DNA of 64,000 bases from Fluviicola sp. (GTDB lineage Bacteria > Bacteroidota > Bacteroidia > Flavobacteriales_D > Crocinitomicaceae). The DNA lies in the NCBI GenBank assembly GCA_029866325.1, contig JARWZO010000016.1:57657-121656 (forward strand). The letters are read 5' to 3'. A program made the position numbers and the translations under genes. This document shows positions 17,791 to 25,620 of this stretch, piece after piece (within the stretch, counting starts at the first letter, position 1; the number at the start of each line of letters is the position of its first letter). The notes beneath the pieces are model-generated. The model was given only the letters and a program-made list of their open reading frames with translations. It did not search any database and was not told the origin of the DNA.

Positions 17791-18953
17791 TAGCGACTAA
17801 CTTAAGAACGGATTTGTTTTACGATCAACTTGTTCGCGAGAGCGGTTGCAGTGAATACCTGTTTACAACAAATCCATTGCTCGTTCCAAACGGCTTGTTT
17901 CAACGACTCAATAAGGCTGTTCCTGCAATGCTCGATTTACTTGACGGTGAAGACTATTGGAATTATTGTTTGCAACAGCAACAATGGTCGTTAAAACCTC
18001 ATCCGATGAAATTAACCGATTTTACAGGTTGCGCCGATTTTCTAGTGACTTCAGAAGGTGCGAAACTCATTGAGATGAATATCAATCTTCCCGGAAAAAT
18101 CGGGTTGATTCAAACCTTAGGAGAAGCAACAAAGCAATTGTTTGGCGAAGAATACAATCATTACACCAACCTCAATGCTTTGGAAGAGTTACTCACCACC
18201 ATTCGGGAGGCACTACCAACCGAAGTTCCGATTGCGATTTTGGTGAGTCATTTACCGGCAAGTGATAAACATCAGGCACATTACCGCTATTTTGCCGATG
18301 AGTTGAATCGCCTGGGACTCAACACAACTGTGGTTCCTGCACGTGAAGTAACTGTTACTCCAACCGGCTGCAATTGGAAGGATCTTGAATTTGGTGCGTT
18401 TATCAATCTTGTAATTCCGTTTGTATGGGAAGGAAATCAGGCTGTTTTTCAACCCTTGAATACACTTTGGGAGCAACACCCCGATTTGTTTTTCCCCAAT
18501 CCTACCGGTGGAATGTTCGGAACGAAGGAATTGTTGCATTACTTGGACGCACAACGTCATCAACCCAACGCGAAGCTGTGGAACGATTTTGTACTTCGCG
18601 CCAATCTATTTAGCGATTTTGACTCTGTAGATGCGCTATTGGAAGCTTATCAGCCGCATGAAATGGTTTTGAAACCACTGAAAGATTACGATACGAAAGG
18701 TGTTTACGTGCAACCCGATCTCACGTTGATTGAGCAGCTTTTTGCCGAACGAAAAGCCGATTACATGGTGCAGGAGTTTACATCGTCTGTGCAACTTCCT
18801 TTCGAAAACGAAGCAGGTGAACGATTGTTGAGTCATTCGCTCATTTACCGCGTCTTTTTCGCGTCGAAACAACCAATTGCTTATCAAGGGTATGTGGTTC
18901 ATGGAGAATTTAACGGGACGTATTATTCGGCACCGGTGATTGTGGTGGATTGA
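17787..18953 (+). CDS. Circularly permuted ATP-grasp-type ligase
   Basis: 388 residues. A metal-binding E-x-N motif (KLIEMNINLPGKIG, Glu96 and Asn98) comes BEFORE the ATP-lysine strand (HEMVLKPLKDYDTKGV, Lys296), and another acidic strand follows (YMVQEFTSS). This is the reversed order found in glutathionylspermidine-synthase-like, circularly permuted ATP-grasp proteins. They join a carboxylate to an amine through an acyl-phosphate. The substrate is unknown. The start overlaps the adenylating enzyme's stop (ATGA). As the last gene of the operon it probably makes the final amide or peptide bond of the product; this is inference. The fold assignment rests on motif order only. Confidence 0.7.
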   Translation: MIATNLRTDLFYDQLVRESGCSEYLFTTNPLLVPNGLFQRLNKAVPAMLDLLDGEDYWNYCLQQQQWSLKPHPMKLTDFTGCADFLVTSEGAKLIEMNINLPGKIGLIQTLGEATKQLFGEEYNHYTNLNALEELLTTIREALPTEVPIAILVSHLPASDKHQAHYRYFADELNRLGLNTTVVPAREVTVTPTGCNWKDLEFGAFINLVIPFVWEGNQAVFQPLNTLWEQHPDLFFPNPTGGMFGTKELLHYLDAQRHQPNAKLWNDFVLRANLFSDFDSVDALLEAYQPHEMVLKPLKDYDTKGVYVQPDLTLIEQLFAERKADYMVQEFTSSVQLPFENEAGERLLSHSLIYRVFFASKQPIAYQGYVVHGEFNGTYYSAPVIVVD

Positions 18954-18977
18954 GGTTTAGGGTCATCGATTGTGATC

Positions 18978-19682
18978 TTAAAGGTTACCATTTAGCATTG
19001 AAATTTCGGTCAAATTAGTAATGATTTTTTGATACCTTAATTCCCGATCTTCATAAAAAAGATTACCTATAATAGCCTCTTGCTTAACACTGTCGTGCAA
19101 GATATCGTTGAAGCATTCCATTAAATAATCTTTAACTTCCTTATCCGATGCTAAAACTTCTTCTTTTAAACCGGAAGTATAGTTGAGTAAATAGACTATG
19201 TCTTCAAAGTCATGACTGGTTCTTGGATCTTTACCGCCACGATTGTAAAATGCTGCAAATTTGGATGCCAAATAATAAGGAAGTGTCATGCATTGAATGG
19301 TCACTTCATCAATTGTAAATGTGATCAACTTTTCGAAACCGGGGGCAAACCATACATTAGCAGGTGCCCATCCAATTTCTTTGGTTGCCATTACATCTAG
19401 TTGAATATCATCGAATCGAAATCGACAAATGACATTGTCTTCATGTGACTGATAAAATCCCTTTTTTACCAGTATTTCCCGAATTGCTTCCAGCTCACTC
19501 AAACTGGCAATATTCATGCTAATATCAATATCTTTTGTTGGACGAACATCTTCAGCCGAAGAATCGTCAATGTATAAGCTTACTACAGCGCCACCGACAT
19601 AAACTACACGGTCATTGAGATCACCCAAAGCTTGTGCAATTCTTTTGGTTACTATCCTGTTGATCAGCGTATTCTTTAACAT
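18978..19682 (-). CDS. Nucleotidyltransferase-fold protein (AbiEii/MenA-like)
   Basis: 234 residues. The minimal nucleotidyltransferase signature is visible: YVGGAVVSLY (Gly30-Gly31) followed by PTKDIDISM (Asp51, Asp53), with a third acidic strand DDIQLDVM (Asp96). This is the catalytic triad of DNA-polymerase-beta-type NTases. The C-terminal half is helical (LASKFAAFYNRGGKDPRTSHDFEDIVYLL), as in AbiEii/MenA-type toxins that modify tRNA or protein. The gene overlaps the HTH gene before it by 7 bases. Together they look like a toxin-antitoxin pair; toxicity is inferred, not shown. Confidence 0.75.
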   Translation of the reverse strand: MLKNTLINRIVTKRIAQALGDLNDRVVYVGGAVVSLYIDDSSAEDVRPTKDIDISMNIASLSELEAIREILVKKGFYQSHEDNVICRFRFDDIQLDVMATKEIGWAPANVWFAPGFEKLITFTIDEVTIQCMTLPYYLASKFAAFYNRGGKDPRTSHDFEDIVYLLNYTSGLKEEVLASDKEVKDYLMECFNDILHDSVKQEAIIGNLFYEDRELRYQKIITNLTEISMLNGNL

Positions 19683-20188
19683 AAACGTTTCCTCAATTCA
19701 ATTATAGCCAAATTCCTTTCCCTTACACGCCCTACGCGCAACGCATCGCACAAGGCCATGTATTCATAAAACACCGGATCTTTCAAACAAGCTTCAGGAA
19801 GATTAGGATAAAGTGGTTCTACCGACTCACCTCTTACAGTTCCTTCCCAATAAGGCCAAACGTATGATTCATCACTGAAAATCTCCTTATTTAGGGGTAA
19901 TGCAGCATGAGAAGTGGGAACACCTCTGACCAAAGAACCCGGTCGCTGTGGGTACACATAACGCAAACCGTGTTCTAAAAAATCAAGAATCGCCAGTTTC
20001 ATTAAGCGTTTTTTGTCAAGGGCAATAAGTCCGGCTATGGCCGAACGATTCAAACTTTCACTCACTTCACTTGCACTTATTCCCAATTCAACTGAAAGAT
20101 CTTTCATCATCCATGGATTATCACCTTTCGCTGCAATCTTTAAAAGCACAGCTATGTCATGAGGCCGCATTCCACTATGTTTCTTCAT
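19676..20188 (-). CDS. Winged-HTH protein paired with the nucleotidyltransferase
   Basis: 170 residues. N-terminal HTH (about 7-60; LLKIAAKGDNPWMMKDLSVE, LGISASEVSESLNRSAIAGL) is MarR/AbiEi-like. A distinctive C-terminal part (LRYVYPQRPG, RGVPTSHAALPL, WPYWEGTVRG, LYPNLPEA, DALRVGRVRERNLA) recurs, from memory, in HTH proteins encoded beside nucleotidyltransferases in several phyla. Likely an autorepressor and antitoxin or regulator. A perfect 31-bp palindrome (20224-20254) lies 35 bases upstream of the start, next to a TACCTTCG -7 box, consistent with autoregulation. The gene overlaps the NTase gene by 7 bases. Confidence 0.75.
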   Translation of the reverse strand: MKKHSGMRPHDIAVLLKIAAKGDNPWMMKDLSVELGISASEVSESLNRSAIAGLIALDKKRLMKLAILDFLEHGLRYVYPQRPGSLVRGVPTSHAALPLNKEIFSDESYVWPYWEGTVRGESVEPLYPNLPEACLKDPVFYEYMALCDALRVGRVRERNLAIIELRKRLC

Positions 20189-20208
20189 TGAGTATCACTT
20201 AAATTTCA

Positions 20209-20216
20209 CGAAGGTA
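20209..20216 (-). promoter_or_regulatory. -7 box of the HTH/NTase operon
   Basis: Reads TACCTTCG on the minus strand, one base from TAnnTTTG, about 21 bases upstream of the start codon. The adjacent palindrome would cover the -33 region. Confidence 0.45.
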
Positions 20217-20223
20217 TAAAATA

Positions 20224-20254
20224 ATTCTTAATTCGCGAATCGCGAATTAAGAAT
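20224..20254. promoter_or_regulatory. Perfect palindromic operator, 31 bp
   Basis: Two perfect 15-base arms (ATTCTTAATTCGCGA and its complement) surround a single central A. It starts 8 bases upstream of the putative -7 box of the HTH/NTase operon. A repressor bound here would block the promoter. No T run makes a terminator role unlikely on the gene side. Confidence 0.65.
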
Positions 20255-20415
20255 TTAGCCGCAGGCAGGTCTGAGTAGGTAGATTGAGCGTTTTGATTCA
20301 TAACATAATGTGAGTTCGACATAAACTGTTTCAGATTCAACTTATTGAGAAACTGAAACATAATAATATTGCATATTAATCGGGATTTTCCATCTGAAGA
20401 TCAAAAATTAGTCAA

Positions 20416-20447
20416 CAAAAAAGGCTGCCGAAAACCCGACAGCCCTT
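20416..20447 (-). terminator. Terminator of the M48 protease/secreted-protein operon
   Basis: On the minus strand GGCTGTCG / CGGCAGCC stem with a T-rich loop, followed by six T residues, about 19 bases beyond the stop at 20466. Confidence 0.85.
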
Positions 20448-20465
20448 CCTCAATATCTTTAATTC

Positions 20466-22064
20466 TTAGTACGCAATCGGCTCTAAACGTAAATCAATAC
20501 GTTTTTCTTTGCGGAAGTATTCTCCAACACTGATGTAACCCGGCTTCGCTGCCTGAATCCACCAGAATCTCGACTCCATATTGATCGGAACACGACTATT
20601 CGTTCGCTCACCGCCATCAATTTGAATCACACCTACCATCAAATCAGATTTGGCGGCACCTTTTTCTTCTTTACGGTTAGCATCGATGTATACAACACTG
20701 TATCGGTCGCCTTTTTTATCATTAGAGGTAAAAGCGTAATCGAATGCTCCCATTGAATTGATATAATAACCCAAGAACGCTGTGTTCCAGAATCCGGCAC
20801 CGGCCGGCAACAATACACTGGTTTTACGCTTACTGATCAAATCGTAACCTGTCATTTTGTTTGTTGCATCAAATTCAATAACCACCATGTTTCCTACTAA
20901 AATCTCAAAGTTAGAAGCATTGGAAGACCCACCGGCAGCTGCTGCCAATACGTTTACTGCTGTTCCGCCTGCGCTCAGTTGTTTTCTATATTGCTCGGCA
21001 ACGAGGTATAAACGACCGTCACTGGTGCGAATCACATCGTGAAAAAACAAATAAAACTGTTTGTCGGCCTCTTTTTTGTCTTCGTCGGAAATATTCTCTT
21101 GTTTGAATTTATCCACATCACCTTTCCATTTGTACTCTGTGCTGCTTACCAACGAACCCGACATGGAAACTTCATCCAGGAACATACCCTGACTTTTATC
21201 TTTTAAGATATCGTCGCCCGGTTTGTAATATTCACCGATCAACAAAATGGTTTCTTTCGATTCGTCAACAAAGGTTTTTAGCAACGATTTTTTTCCTTCG
21301 TCTTCACCACCCATAGAAATTTCCTTGATCAATTCACCGGTTGAAGCATTTAACAACAAACAGTAAGTGTCCATTTTTTTGGTGGAAATGTTTTTCTTTT
21401 TGGTCACGGTAGCCGCGATCACTTTCGTGGTTGCATCGTTCAAATCTGCACCTTCAATGATCTCGGAATTCGGATCGGAACCATACGACCACAATTCGTC
21501 CATTTCATTGTTGTAAGCCACAATTTCATATCCGTATTTACGTCTATTTTCACCTTTTGTAAATGTTTGACGCACAAAACCTGTTTTTCCTGTAGGGAAA
21601 ATCGTTGTGTTTTCGGTAGCACTTTGAATGTTGGTGGTTGCTCTGTTCAATTCCCAATAGCCAAGCTCTTCTTTCGGGATTTTTTTCGATCCAACCACTT
21701 CGCCGTCACGATTGTACGTCACAAACTCATAACCAGTTTTAGCATCATAAAAATGCAACATAAATACCTCGCCGTTAAACACCATCTCTAGCATGTAAGT
21801 GTTTTTTGGACGGGTTACTTCGAAACTTTTCAATGAATTGTAGTTGTCGTCAAACAACTCAATTTCGTAAGTGCTCGTTTTTTTGTCTTGTTTTTCTTTG
21901 AAGTAGAAGATGAAGTATCCTACAATTTTACTGTCTTCAATGATTGTTCCCGATTGTTTGGCACTTTTCAAGTTCAATACATTCGAAACGGAATGTTGCT
22001 GTGCATGGAACGTAAATGCCAGCAATAATGTAGCAAGAGTTAATACCGATTTGATTTTTCTCAT
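20466..22064 (-). CDS. Large secreted protein of unknown function
   Basis: 532 residues. The signal peptide (MRKIKSVLTLATLLLAFTFHAQ) is followed by repeated beta-strand blades with Tyr/Trp/Asp patterns (e.g. YEFVTYNRDGEVVGSKKI, DRYSVVYIDANRKEE) suggesting a beta-propeller. No catalytic motif and no sorting domain were seen, so it is probably periplasmic or outer-membrane associated. It is 4 bases downstream of an M48 protease gene and ends at a strong terminator, so the two form an operon and may act together. I do not recognise a named family. Confidence 0.7.
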   Translation of the reverse strand: MRKIKSVLTLATLLLAFTFHAQQHSVSNVLNLKSAKQSGTIIEDSKIVGYFIFYFKEKQDKKTSTYEIELFDDNYNSLKSFEVTRPKNTYMLEMVFNGEVFMLHFYDAKTGYEFVTYNRDGEVVGSKKIPKEELGYWELNRATTNIQSATENTTIFPTGKTGFVRQTFTKGENRRKYGYEIVAYNNEMDELWSYGSDPNSEIIEGADLNDATTKVIAATVTKKKNISTKKMDTYCLLLNASTGELIKEISMGGEDEGKKSLLKTFVDESKETILLIGEYYKPGDDILKDKSQGMFLDEVSMSGSLVSSTEYKWKGDVDKFKQENISDEDKKEADKQFYLFFHDVIRTSDGRLYLVAEQYRKQLSAGGTAVNVLAAAAGGSSNASNFEILVGNMVVIEFDATNKMTGYDLISKRKTSVLLPAGAGFWNTAFLGYYINSMGAFDYAFTSNDKKGDRYSVVYIDANRKEEKGAAKSDLMVGVIQIDGGERTNSRVPINMESRFWWIQAAKPGYISVGEYFRKEKRIDLRLEPIAY

Positions 22065-22068
22065 GGGT

Positions 22069-23571
22069 TTATTTGTTTTTGATTATGTGTTTTTGTTGGT
22101 AATATTTTTCTTGAAGATCTTCCAGATAAGCTCCAAAAGGTGTTTTCATAACTTGCGGTAACAGCGCTTCACGCCGCAATAAATACGTATCGATATTTTT
22201 GAGGTTAAACTCGTTAGCCAAATCATTCAATTCAACCAATACATTTTGATAAGTAGGTGGAATGTCGCTTCTGAGCACTTGCCCGATTTGCAGACATTCC
22301 TGCGGATTCAGCACCTGCAACAGGTAATTCAACCGGTCGGCAGCTTCGTCGTTTTTCGGATTTTGTAAATCAATGTGTTTGCCTGCAGCTCTGGTTGTTT
22401 TGTAAAATGATAATAAGTTAAACATGCATGCCAGTGCTGCTTTTGGATACAAATCTTGCGGATAATGCTGTTGCATGCGCAGTGCAAAATAAATACCTTC
22501 TGAAAAATTACCGTCTGCAATGGAACTGTGGATCATTTCACCATCTGCCAAATAACGCATACGCATATAGGCTGTGTCTGCCAGAACAATTGTATCTATT
22601 TCATCAACGCCCAATTGTCTGAGCAAAGCATTGGTTCGTTCGGCTTCATAAGGGTGCGACCGCAAATACGGTTCGTACTCATCTTCTTCTTCGGCAAAGG
22701 TACCCAGCGATGAGACAGGCGAATAACGTTTATAGCGTTGAGCAATTGTTCCCAGCGAATCAATTTTCAGCAAAGAAAAAACCGGCAATAGTTCCGTTTC
22801 ATATAAATGATCGGCCACTTGCATGATTTCAAACAGGTTGAATGCCAATGCCGGACTATAACCAGCCGCCCTGTAACATTCCAGGCCTAACGAATCAGCT
22901 TCGAATTCGTGTAAGCGCGACTGTTCGCGTTCGGCGTAAATGCTTGGCAACAACAATTCGTTCAACGCTGTTACCTGTCCGTATTCCTGTCGCTGGATGC
23001 GATTGATTTCATCATTTAACTGTGTATCTGTTTGACGACGCACATTGGTGAGTATTTTCTGCTGCGAATGCTTGCGTAGGTTGTGTGATAATTCGTGAGC
23101 AATTACGAACGCCAATTGTTCTTTGTTACTCAAACGCGTTAACAAACCGATGTTTACGAAAATGATATTATCTCCTAACGTAAAGGCATTGAATACACAA
23201 TGACGAAACAGCACCAGCTTACTGGATTGATCCAATTCATGATTGGAAGCCAGAATCTGAGTGAAAATAATATTGACTGAATCGAACAACGGACCTGAAA
23301 GAATGGCTTTATCGCTTTTAATCAAGGATTTTCCTGCCGCATACCTTTCACCATAAGCCTTCCGAAGCACCGAACGTTGTTGCAAAGTCAATTCTTCATC
23401 TGCCAGCAAATCGAGTTGTTTGTTGTATTCGCTTTGAAGTAAATCGAGTAAAACTTCTTTATCTGCCGTATCCAAGGCCGGTTCAAAACGCAGAGCATCA
23501 ACGGTTGTCTGTCCGTATAAGACTGATAACGAACAGAGTAAAACTAGACTAACAAGAAAACTGATTTTCAC
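22069..23571 (-). CDS. M48-family metalloprotease, exported
   Basis: 500 residues with a signal peptide (ending in SVLYGQ). The zinc site is VIAHELSHNLRKHS (HExxH at about 158-162), with the third ligand Glu in HEFEADSLGLECYRAAGY, which is the M48 (HtpX/Ste24/BepA) pattern. The C-terminal ~200 residues are helical and TPR-like, as in the BepA/YfgC group that degrades misfolded outer-membrane proteins. Inference: periplasmic quality-control protease. Likely promoter: a perfect TAACTTTG on the minus strand at 23592-23599. The secreted protein gene follows after 4 bases. Confidence 0.88.
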   Translation of the reverse strand: MKISFLVSLVLLCSLSVLYGQTTVDALRFEPALDTADKEVLLDLLQSEYNKQLDLLADEELTLQQRSVLRKAYGERYAAGKSLIKSDKAILSGPLFDSVNIIFTQILASNHELDQSSKLVLFRHCVFNAFTLGDNIIFVNIGLLTRLSNKEQLAFVIAHELSHNLRKHSQQKILTNVRRQTDTQLNDEINRIQRQEYGQVTALNELLLPSIYAEREQSRLHEFEADSLGLECYRAAGYSPALAFNLFEIMQVADHLYETELLPVFSLLKIDSLGTIAQRYKRYSPVSSLGTFAEEEDEYEPYLRSHPYEAERTNALLRQLGVDEIDTIVLADTAYMRMRYLADGEMIHSSIADGNFSEGIYFALRMQQHYPQDLYPKAALACMFNLLSFYKTTRAAGKHIDLQNPKNDEAADRLNYLLQVLNPQECLQIGQVLRSDIPPTYQNVLVELNDLANEFNLKNIDTYLLRREALLPQVMKTPFGAYLEDLQEKYYQQKHIIKNK

Positions 23572-23591
23572 GGTGATTATGCTTACAGTAA

Positions 23592-23599
23592 CAAAGTTA
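23592..23599 (-). promoter_or_regulatory. -7 box of the M48 protease operon
   Basis: TAACTTTG on the minus strand matches TAnnTTTG exactly, 20 bases upstream of the start codon. The -33 element is not obvious. Confidence 0.5.
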
Positions 23600-23689
23600 A
23601 GATAGTTTTTAAAATGGTGAAGAGGTGATATTCACGACAAATTGTTTAAGGTCACAGATTGTTGCCTTAAAGATTTATAAATTCGCCGT

Positions 23690-23720
23690 TTTGCCCTTCC
23701 TAAATTCCTCCTTATCTTCG
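23690..23720 (+). promoter_or_regulatory. Promoter of cysS
   Basis: TTTG (23690-23693), a 19-base spacer, then TATCTTCG (23713-23720): the full Bacteroidota promoter with one mismatch in the -7 box. The start codon is 15 bases further on. Confidence 0.7.
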
Positions 23721-23735
23721 TACTCTTAACTCTCA

Positions 23736-25214
23736 ATGTGCATGAACACCGCTGGCGAATTACAGATTTACAATAGTCTTTCAGGTCAAAAAGAACGTTT
23801 CACACCCATTCACGCAAACCGCGTGGGCTTGTATGTGTGTGGACCAACGCTCTACAGCGAACCGCACATGGGTAATATGCGCACCTTTATCAACTTCGAT
23901 ATGGTGTACCGCTATTTGCTCAAATTGGGCTATGAGGTGAAGTATGTGCGCAATATTACCGATGCCGGACACATTACCAACAGCGCAGGTGAAGCCGTTG
24001 ACAGCATTGGAAAAGCCGCGCGTTTGGAACAAGTGCAATCGCTGGAAATTGTGTACAAATACAATGTGAAATTCCAGGAATTGCAACGCATTTACAACAT
24101 GCTTCCGCCAAGCATAGAACCTACAGCAACCGGACACATTCAGGAACAAATCGAAATCATTGAACAAATTCTGAAGAACGGATTTGCTTACGTAGTAAAT
24201 GGTTCGGTGTATTTTGATGTGAAAGCCTACAGCCAACAATACAATTACGGCATTTTGAGCGGTCGGAAAATCGATGAACTCGAAGAAGAAACCCGCGAAT
24301 TGAACGCACAAGAAGAAAAACGTTTCTTCGCTGATTTTGCTTTGTGGAAAAAAGCCAATGCCGACGATATGCAGATCTGGCGTTCACCTTGGGGCGACGG
24401 AAATCCGGGCTGGCACATCGAATGTACTGCCATGAGTACCAAGTACCTCGGACAAACATTCGACATTCACGGTGGCGGAATGGACCTTAAATTTCCACAC
24501 CACGAAGACGAAATTGCCCAAAGTTGTGGCGCCATGGGTTGCAATCCGGCGAATGTCTGGATGCATGCCAATATGCTGAACGTGAACGGACAGAAAATGA
24601 GTAAATCGCTCGGAAACTTCTTCTTACCGAAAGAAATCGTGGAAGGAAGCACCAGCGTTTTCACGAAATCGTATACGCCCAATGTATTGCGTTTCTTCAT
24701 GATGCAAGCACATTACCGCAGCACGCTCGATTTTACACAAACTGCATTGGATGCCGCTGAAAAAGGGTTTACCCGCTTATCAGATGCCTTGCAATTACTC
24801 GACAAAGTGCCGACAGCTGGTCAATCTTCTTTCTATGTAAATGACCTGATTGCGAGTTTCTATTCGGCGATGAACGACGATTTTAACGCACCGATTTTGG
24901 TTGCCAACTTGTTTGAAGCAGTGAAACGCCTCAACCTGATCAACGACGGAAAAGACAACATTACTGCCGACGATTTGGCTTTACTGAAAACCGAGATGCA
25001 TTCGTTTACTTACGATGTGCTGGGTATTTTGCCGACAGGTGTTCAGAACAACGATTCCAAACTGGCTCCGGTAATGGATTTGGTGCTGGAATTGCGACAG
25101 CTTTCGCGCGAAAACAAAGACTGGACTACTTCCGATAAAATCCGCGACCAATTAACTGCCGCAGGAATTGTGGTAAAAGATGGCAAAGACGGCGTTACGT
25201 GGTCGGCTCAATAA
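23736..25214 (+). CDS. cysS: Cysteinyl-tRNA synthetase
   Basis: 492 residues, a typical class I synthetase that charges tRNA-Cys. The zinc-site Cys35 lies in YVCGPTLY, the HIGH motif appears as HMGN (44-47), GWHIECTAMS and FPHHEDEIAQ carry further zinc ligands, and the KMSKS loop is QKMSKSLGN near 287. ATGs at 23736 and 23742 are both possible. It is followed by rnpA after 7 bases, so a housekeeping operon cysS-rnpA-protease is likely. Confidence 0.97.
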   Translation: MCMNTAGELQIYNSLSGQKERFTPIHANRVGLYVCGPTLYSEPHMGNMRTFINFDMVYRYLLKLGYEVKYVRNITDAGHITNSAGEAVDSIGKAARLEQVQSLEIVYKYNVKFQELQRIYNMLPPSIEPTATGHIQEQIEIIEQILKNGFAYVVNGSVYFDVKAYSQQYNYGILSGRKIDELEEETRELNAQEEKRFFADFALWKKANADDMQIWRSPWGDGNPGWHIECTAMSTKYLGQTFDIHGGGMDLKFPHHEDEIAQSCGAMGCNPANVWMHANMLNVNGQKMSKSLGNFFLPKEIVEGSTSVFTKSYTPNVLRFFMMQAHYRSTLDFTQTALDAAEKGFTRLSDALQLLDKVPTAGQSSFYVNDLIASFYSAMNDDFNAPILVANLFEAVKRLNLINDGKDNITADDLALLKTEMHSFTYDVLGILPTGVQNNDSKLAPVMDLVLELRQLSRENKDWTTSDKIRDQLTAAGIVVKDGKDGVTWSAQ

Positions 25215-25221
25215 TTGAGGT

Positions 25222-25620
25222 ATGAACGAACGCTTCGGGAAAAACTACAAACTGTGCAGTCAGAAAACCATTGAGCGTTTGTTCAAGGAAGGAAAATCCA
25301 TTCGGCTGTACCCGTTTGTCGTACACTTCAAAGAGTTGGAATTGCCCGAAAATCAACCTTTTCAGCTCGTATTTTCAGCTCCGAAGCGCATTTTTAAGCC
25401 GGCACATGAACGAAATCGCATCAAACGTTTACTGCGTGAAACATTCCGAAAGAAAAAACTAATTTTGGAAGAATGGCTAAGTACAGAACACAAACAATTG
25501 GCTTTATTTGTGATTTATACAGCCAAAGAAGAATTACCATTGCAGAAATTGATGGTAAAAACGGAACAGTTATTGGAAAAGATAACGCAAGAATTGACAC
25601 ATGAAACACATCAAAAATAG
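25222..25620 (+). CDS. rnpA: Ribonuclease P protein component
   Basis: 132 residues, basic. It has the family's N-terminal FKEGKSIRLYPFVV strand and the signature helix ERNRIKRLLRETFRKKK (from about residue 63), which binds the RNase P RNA for tRNA 5' processing. The start is preceded by a fair Shine-Dalgarno-like TTGAGGT. Unusually for bacteria it is not next to rpmH here, as is common in Bacteroidota. The 3' end overlaps the downstream S41 protease gene by 20 bases. Confidence 0.95.
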   Translation: MNERFGKNYKLCSQKTIERLFKEGKSIRLYPFVVHFKELELPENQPFQLVFSAPKRIFKPAHERNRIKRLLRETFRKKKLILEEWLSTEHKQLALFVIYTAKEELPLQKLMVKTEQLLEKITQELTHETHQK

